From positions 62,001 through 126,000 of the forward strand of contig CAVOWK010000022.1 in the NCBI GenBank assembly GCA_963700045.1: a stretch of 64,000 nucleotides of DNA, given 5' to 3'. The DNA comes from RPQJ01 sp963700045. GTDB taxonomy: Bacteria; Pseudomonadota; Gammaproteobacteria; Steroidobacterales; Steroidobacteraceae. The notes below the pieces were generated by a model, which did not search any database, was not told the origin of the DNA, and worked only from the letters and a program-made list of their open reading frames with translations. The position numbers were made by a program, and so were the translations under genes. Within the stretch, counting starts at the first letter, position 1; each line of letters opens with the position of its first letter. Below, in pieces: positions 61,927 through 64,000 of the stretch.

Positions 61927-63102
61927 TCAGGCTTTCAGCGCGCGAATGGCGTCGTCGAGCCCGTGCAGCGTGAGCGGATACATGCGCTCCGCCAGCAACT
62001 GCCGCGCGATGCCGATCGACTGCACGTAGTCCCAGCGATCCTGCGGCTCGGGGTTGAGCCAGGCGAAGCGCTGGAACCGCTGCGTGAGGCGCTGCAGCCA
62101 GACTGCGCCCGCCTCCTCGTTCCAGTGCTCGATGCTGCCGCCCGGCTGCATGATTTCGTACGGGCTCATGCTCGCGTCGCCGATGAAGATGACGCGATAG
62201 TCGGGCTGGTACTTGCGCAGGATGTCGAAGAGCGTCGTGCGCTCGCCGTGCCGGCGGCGGCTGTCCTTCCACACCGATTCATAGATGAAATTGTGGAAGT
62301 AGAAGTATTCGAGGTGCTTGAACTCGCCGCGCGCGGCCGAGAACAGTTCCTCGCAGACGCGGACGTGGCTTTCCATCGAGCCACCGACGTCGAAGAACAG
62401 CAGCAGCTTCAGCGCGTTGTGGCGCTCGGGCTGGAACTTCAGGTCGAGCAGACCGGCATTGCGGGCCGTCGCCGAGATCGTGCTGTCGATGTCGAACTGG
62501 TCCGCCGCTCCTTCGCGCGCAAAGCGGCGGAGCTTGCGCAGCGCCACCTTGATGTTGCGCGTGCCGAGTTCGACGTTGTCGTCGAGGTTGCGGTAATCGC
62601 GGCGCTCCCAGACTTTGACGGCCTTGCCCTTGCCGCCCGGACCGCCGATGCGAATGCCTTCCGGGTTGTAACCGCCGTGACCGAACGGCGACGTGCCGCC
62701 GGTACCGATCCACTTGTTGCCGCCTTCGTGCCTGCCCTTCTGCTCCTCGAGGCGCTGCTTGAGCGTCTCCATGAGCTTGTCCCAGCCGCCGAGCGCCTCG
62801 ATCTGCGCCATCTCTTCGGGCGTGAAGTGCCGTTCGGCCAGGAGCTTCAGCCAATCCTCGGGCAGCGCCTGCTGCAGGTGCTCGAACGACTGCTCGATGC
62901 CCTTGAAGTAGTGCGTGAACGCCTTGTCGAAGCGGTCGAAGTGCTTCTCGTCCTTGACCAGCGTCGCGCGCGCGAGGAAGTAGAAGTCGTTGACGCTGAA
63001 CCGGGCGACGCCGCGCTGCAGTGCCTCGAGCAGCGTCAGGTACTCCGTGACCGAGGCAGGTACGCCAGCTTCACGCAGCGTGTAGAAGAAAGGCGTCAGC
63101 AT
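61927..63102 (-). CDS. VWA domain-containing protein, CoxE-like
   Basis: A 391-residue protein with a C-terminal von Willebrand A fold. The MIDAS-type motif reads F-F-D-V-G-G-S-M-E-S, a D-x-G-G-S variant used in CoxE-like proteins, followed by F-I-G-D-A-S-M-S-P-Y-E near residue 320. The N-terminal half is helical, with a Gly-rich linker near residues 155-185. With the MoxR ATPase gene just upstream on the same strand, it probably forms a MoxR-VWA pair that remodels or matures a protein complex. The client is unknown. Confidence 0.87.
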   Translation of the reverse strand: MLTPFFYTLREAGVPASVTEYLTLLEALQRGVARFSVNDFYFLARATLVKDEKHFDRFDKAFTHYFKGIEQSFEHLQQALPEDWLKLLAERHFTPEEMAQIEALGGWDKLMETLKQRLEEQKGRHEGGNKWIGTGGTSPFGHGGYNPEGIRIGGPGGKGKAVKVWERRDYRNLDDNVELGTRNIKVALRKLRRFAREGAADQFDIDSTISATARNAGLLDLKFQPERHNALKLLLFFDVGGSMESHVRVCEELFSAARGEFKHLEYFYFHNFIYESVWKDSRRRHGERTTLFDILRKYQPDYRVIFIGDASMSPYEIMQPGGSIEHWNEEAGAVWLQRLTQRFQRFAWLNPEPQDRWDYVQSIGIARQLLAERMYPLTLHGLDDAIRALKA

Positions 63103-63112
63103 GCGGAAAAGC

Positions 63113-63186
63113 GGGGACGCTCACCTGTTTCCGGACACGGTGACCCGGGATTCGGCGAGCACGACCGGAAACAGGTGAGCGTCCCC
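63113..63186. repeat. REP-like perfect 22-bp palindrome between MoxR and VWA genes
   Basis: Arms 63113-63134 and 63165-63186 (GGGGACGCTCACCTGTTTCC plus two bases, and the exact complement) are separated by 30 bases. The pattern resembles the REP elements linked to RAYT-type transposases. It sits between two genes of the same strand, 10 bases before the VWA start and 17 after the MoxR stop. No transposase is in the window. Confidence 0.85.
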
Positions 63187-63202
63187 ATTTTCCAATTTCA
63201 GC

Positions 63203-64000
63203 TTACTGCCGCGACTGACGCCGCTGCAGGAAGATCAGTTGCTCGAACAGGTGCACGTCCTGCTCGTTCTTCAGCAGCGCGCCGTACAGCGGCGGCAGGC
63301 TCTTGCGCGGATCGTCGGTGCGCAGCGCTTCCGGCGGAATGTCCTCCGCCAGCAGCAGCTTCAGCCAGTCGAGCAGTTCCGACGTCGACGGCTTCTTCTT
63401 GAGGCCCGGCACGTCGCGCAGCTTGTAGAACGCGTTCAGCGCTTCCGCCAGCAGCTCGCGCTTCAGTTCGGGAAAGTGCACGCCGATGATGCGGGTCATC
63501 GTCTCGGCGTCGGGGAAGCGGATGAAGTGGAAGAAGCAGCGGCGCAGGAACGCGTCCGGCAGCTCCTTCTCGTTGTTGCTGGTGATGATGACGATCGGAC
63601 GCTGTTCCGCCTTGACCAGTTCGCGCGTCTCGTGGACGTAGAACTCCATGCGATCGAGTTCGAGCAGCAGGTCGTTCGGGAACTCGATGTCCGCCTTGTC
63701 GATCTCGTCGATCAGCAGCACGGCCTGGCGCGCGCTGCGGAACGCCTCCCACAGCCGGCCCGGGATGATGTAGTTGCCGATGTCGTGGACCTTGGCGTCG
63801 CCGAGCTGCGAGTCACGCAGGCGCGAGACGGCGTCGTACTCGTACAGGCCGTGCTGGGCCTTGGTCGTCGACTTGACGTGCCAGCGGTAAAGCGGCTTGT
63901 CGAGCGCGAGCGCGATCTCTTCGGCCAACTGGGTCTTGCCCGTGCCAGGCTCGCCTTTCACGAGCAGCGGCCGCGCCAGGGTGACCGCCGCGTTGACGGC
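63203..64000 (-). CDS. MoxR-family AAA+ ATPase (partial, 5' end beyond the window)
   Basis: 265 codons of a MoxR ATPase are visible and the frame stays open to the window edge. Walker A is G-E-P-G-T-G-K-T, Walker B L-L-I-D-E-I-D-K-A, sensor 1 V-I-I-T-S-N-N-E, and the arginine region A-F-L-R-R-C-F-F follows. The lid domain ends in L-Q-R-R-Q-S-R-Q. A GTG at 63961 falls inside the Walker A strand and is not a start. MoxR proteins work with VWA partners such as the downstream gene. Confidence 0.92.
   Translation of the reverse strand, partial: AVNAAVTLARPLLVKGEPGTGKTQLAEEIALALDKPLYRWHVKSTTKAQHGLYEYDAVSRLRDSQLGDAKVHDIGNYIIPGRLWEAFRSARQAVLLIDEIDKADIEFPNDLLLELDRMEFYVHETRELVKAEQRPIVIITSNNEKELPDAFLRRCFFHFIRFPDAETMTRIIGVHFPELKRELLAEALNAFYKLRDVPGLKKKPSTSELLDWLKLLLAEDIPPEALRTDDPRKSLPPLYGALLKNEQDVHLFEQLIFLQRRQSRQ

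Overview
The window is high-GC chromosomal DNA of a Gram-negative bacterium, most likely a gammaproteobacterium. The evidence is lipid A and Kdo genes (lpxC, kdsD, kdsC, lptABC), a meso-diaminopimelate-type MurE, ZapD, YacG, LpoA, SspAB and a cytochrome bc1 operon beside sspAB. Gene order follows several E. coli and Pseudomonas neighbourhoods. An AMACR/CoA-transferase/beta-oxidation block and tandem outer-membrane proteins hint at the Steroidobacter/Nevskia side of the class. That placement is inference only.

Layout. 1-2.6 kb (+): end of pilD, then coaE, zapD, yacG, tpm. 2.6-3.0 kb: two related palindromes between convergent units. 3.0-8.8 kb: mutT, secA, an M23 peptidase and lpxC on the minus strand, with dciA on plus. 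8.9-17.7 kb: an acyl-CoA block (phosphotransferase, PaaG-like isomerase, FadB/FadJ-like protein, thiolase, AMACR, CoA-transferase, TIGR03084 protein) lying between lpxC and ftsZ, which are normally adjacent. 17.8-34.6 kb (-): a complete dcw division and cell-wall cluster, mraZ to ftsZ, with a readable MraZ operator and sigma70 promoter. 35.0-38.8 kb: rnpB, rsmI, lpoA, yraN. 38.8-46.3 kb: an accessory stretch with a DUF3604 protein, two outer-membrane barrels, a broken alkylsulfatase and a LysR regulator. 46.3-50.3 kb (-): sspB, sspA, petCBA. 50.4-52.0 kb (-): murA, ibaG. 52.1-58.4 kb (+): kdsD, kdsC, lptC, lptA, lptB, rpoN, hpf, rapZ. 58.5-64 kb: mgtE, a patatin, a secreted peroxiredoxin, a VWA protein and the end of a MoxR ATPase.

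The genes supply cell-wall precursors (murA, dcw genes), division (ftsLIWQAZ, zapD), LPS (lpxC, kds/lpt), secretion (secA), respiration (petABC) and envelope-stress or nitrogen-type regulation (rpoN, hpf, rapZ).

The most unusual signal is a set of G-rich repeat arrays that begin at, or within four bases of, the stop codons of five genes (M23 peptidase, dciA, ftsA, murA, rapZ). The G-rich strand is always the sense strand. Two of them (M23, ftsA) have four GGGG runs with 3-nt loops, a canonical G-quadruplex pattern. Three (M23, murA, rapZ) are followed by a complementary C-rich arm that would form a long hairpin before the next gene. Other points of note are a sulfatase gene that needs nine single-base corrections, all of them insertions, a one-base deletion in rapZ, paired palindromes with an identical loop, and a crotonase-fold enzyme lacking both hydratase glutamates.

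All calls come from reading the sequence and from knowledge of the families; no database search was run.
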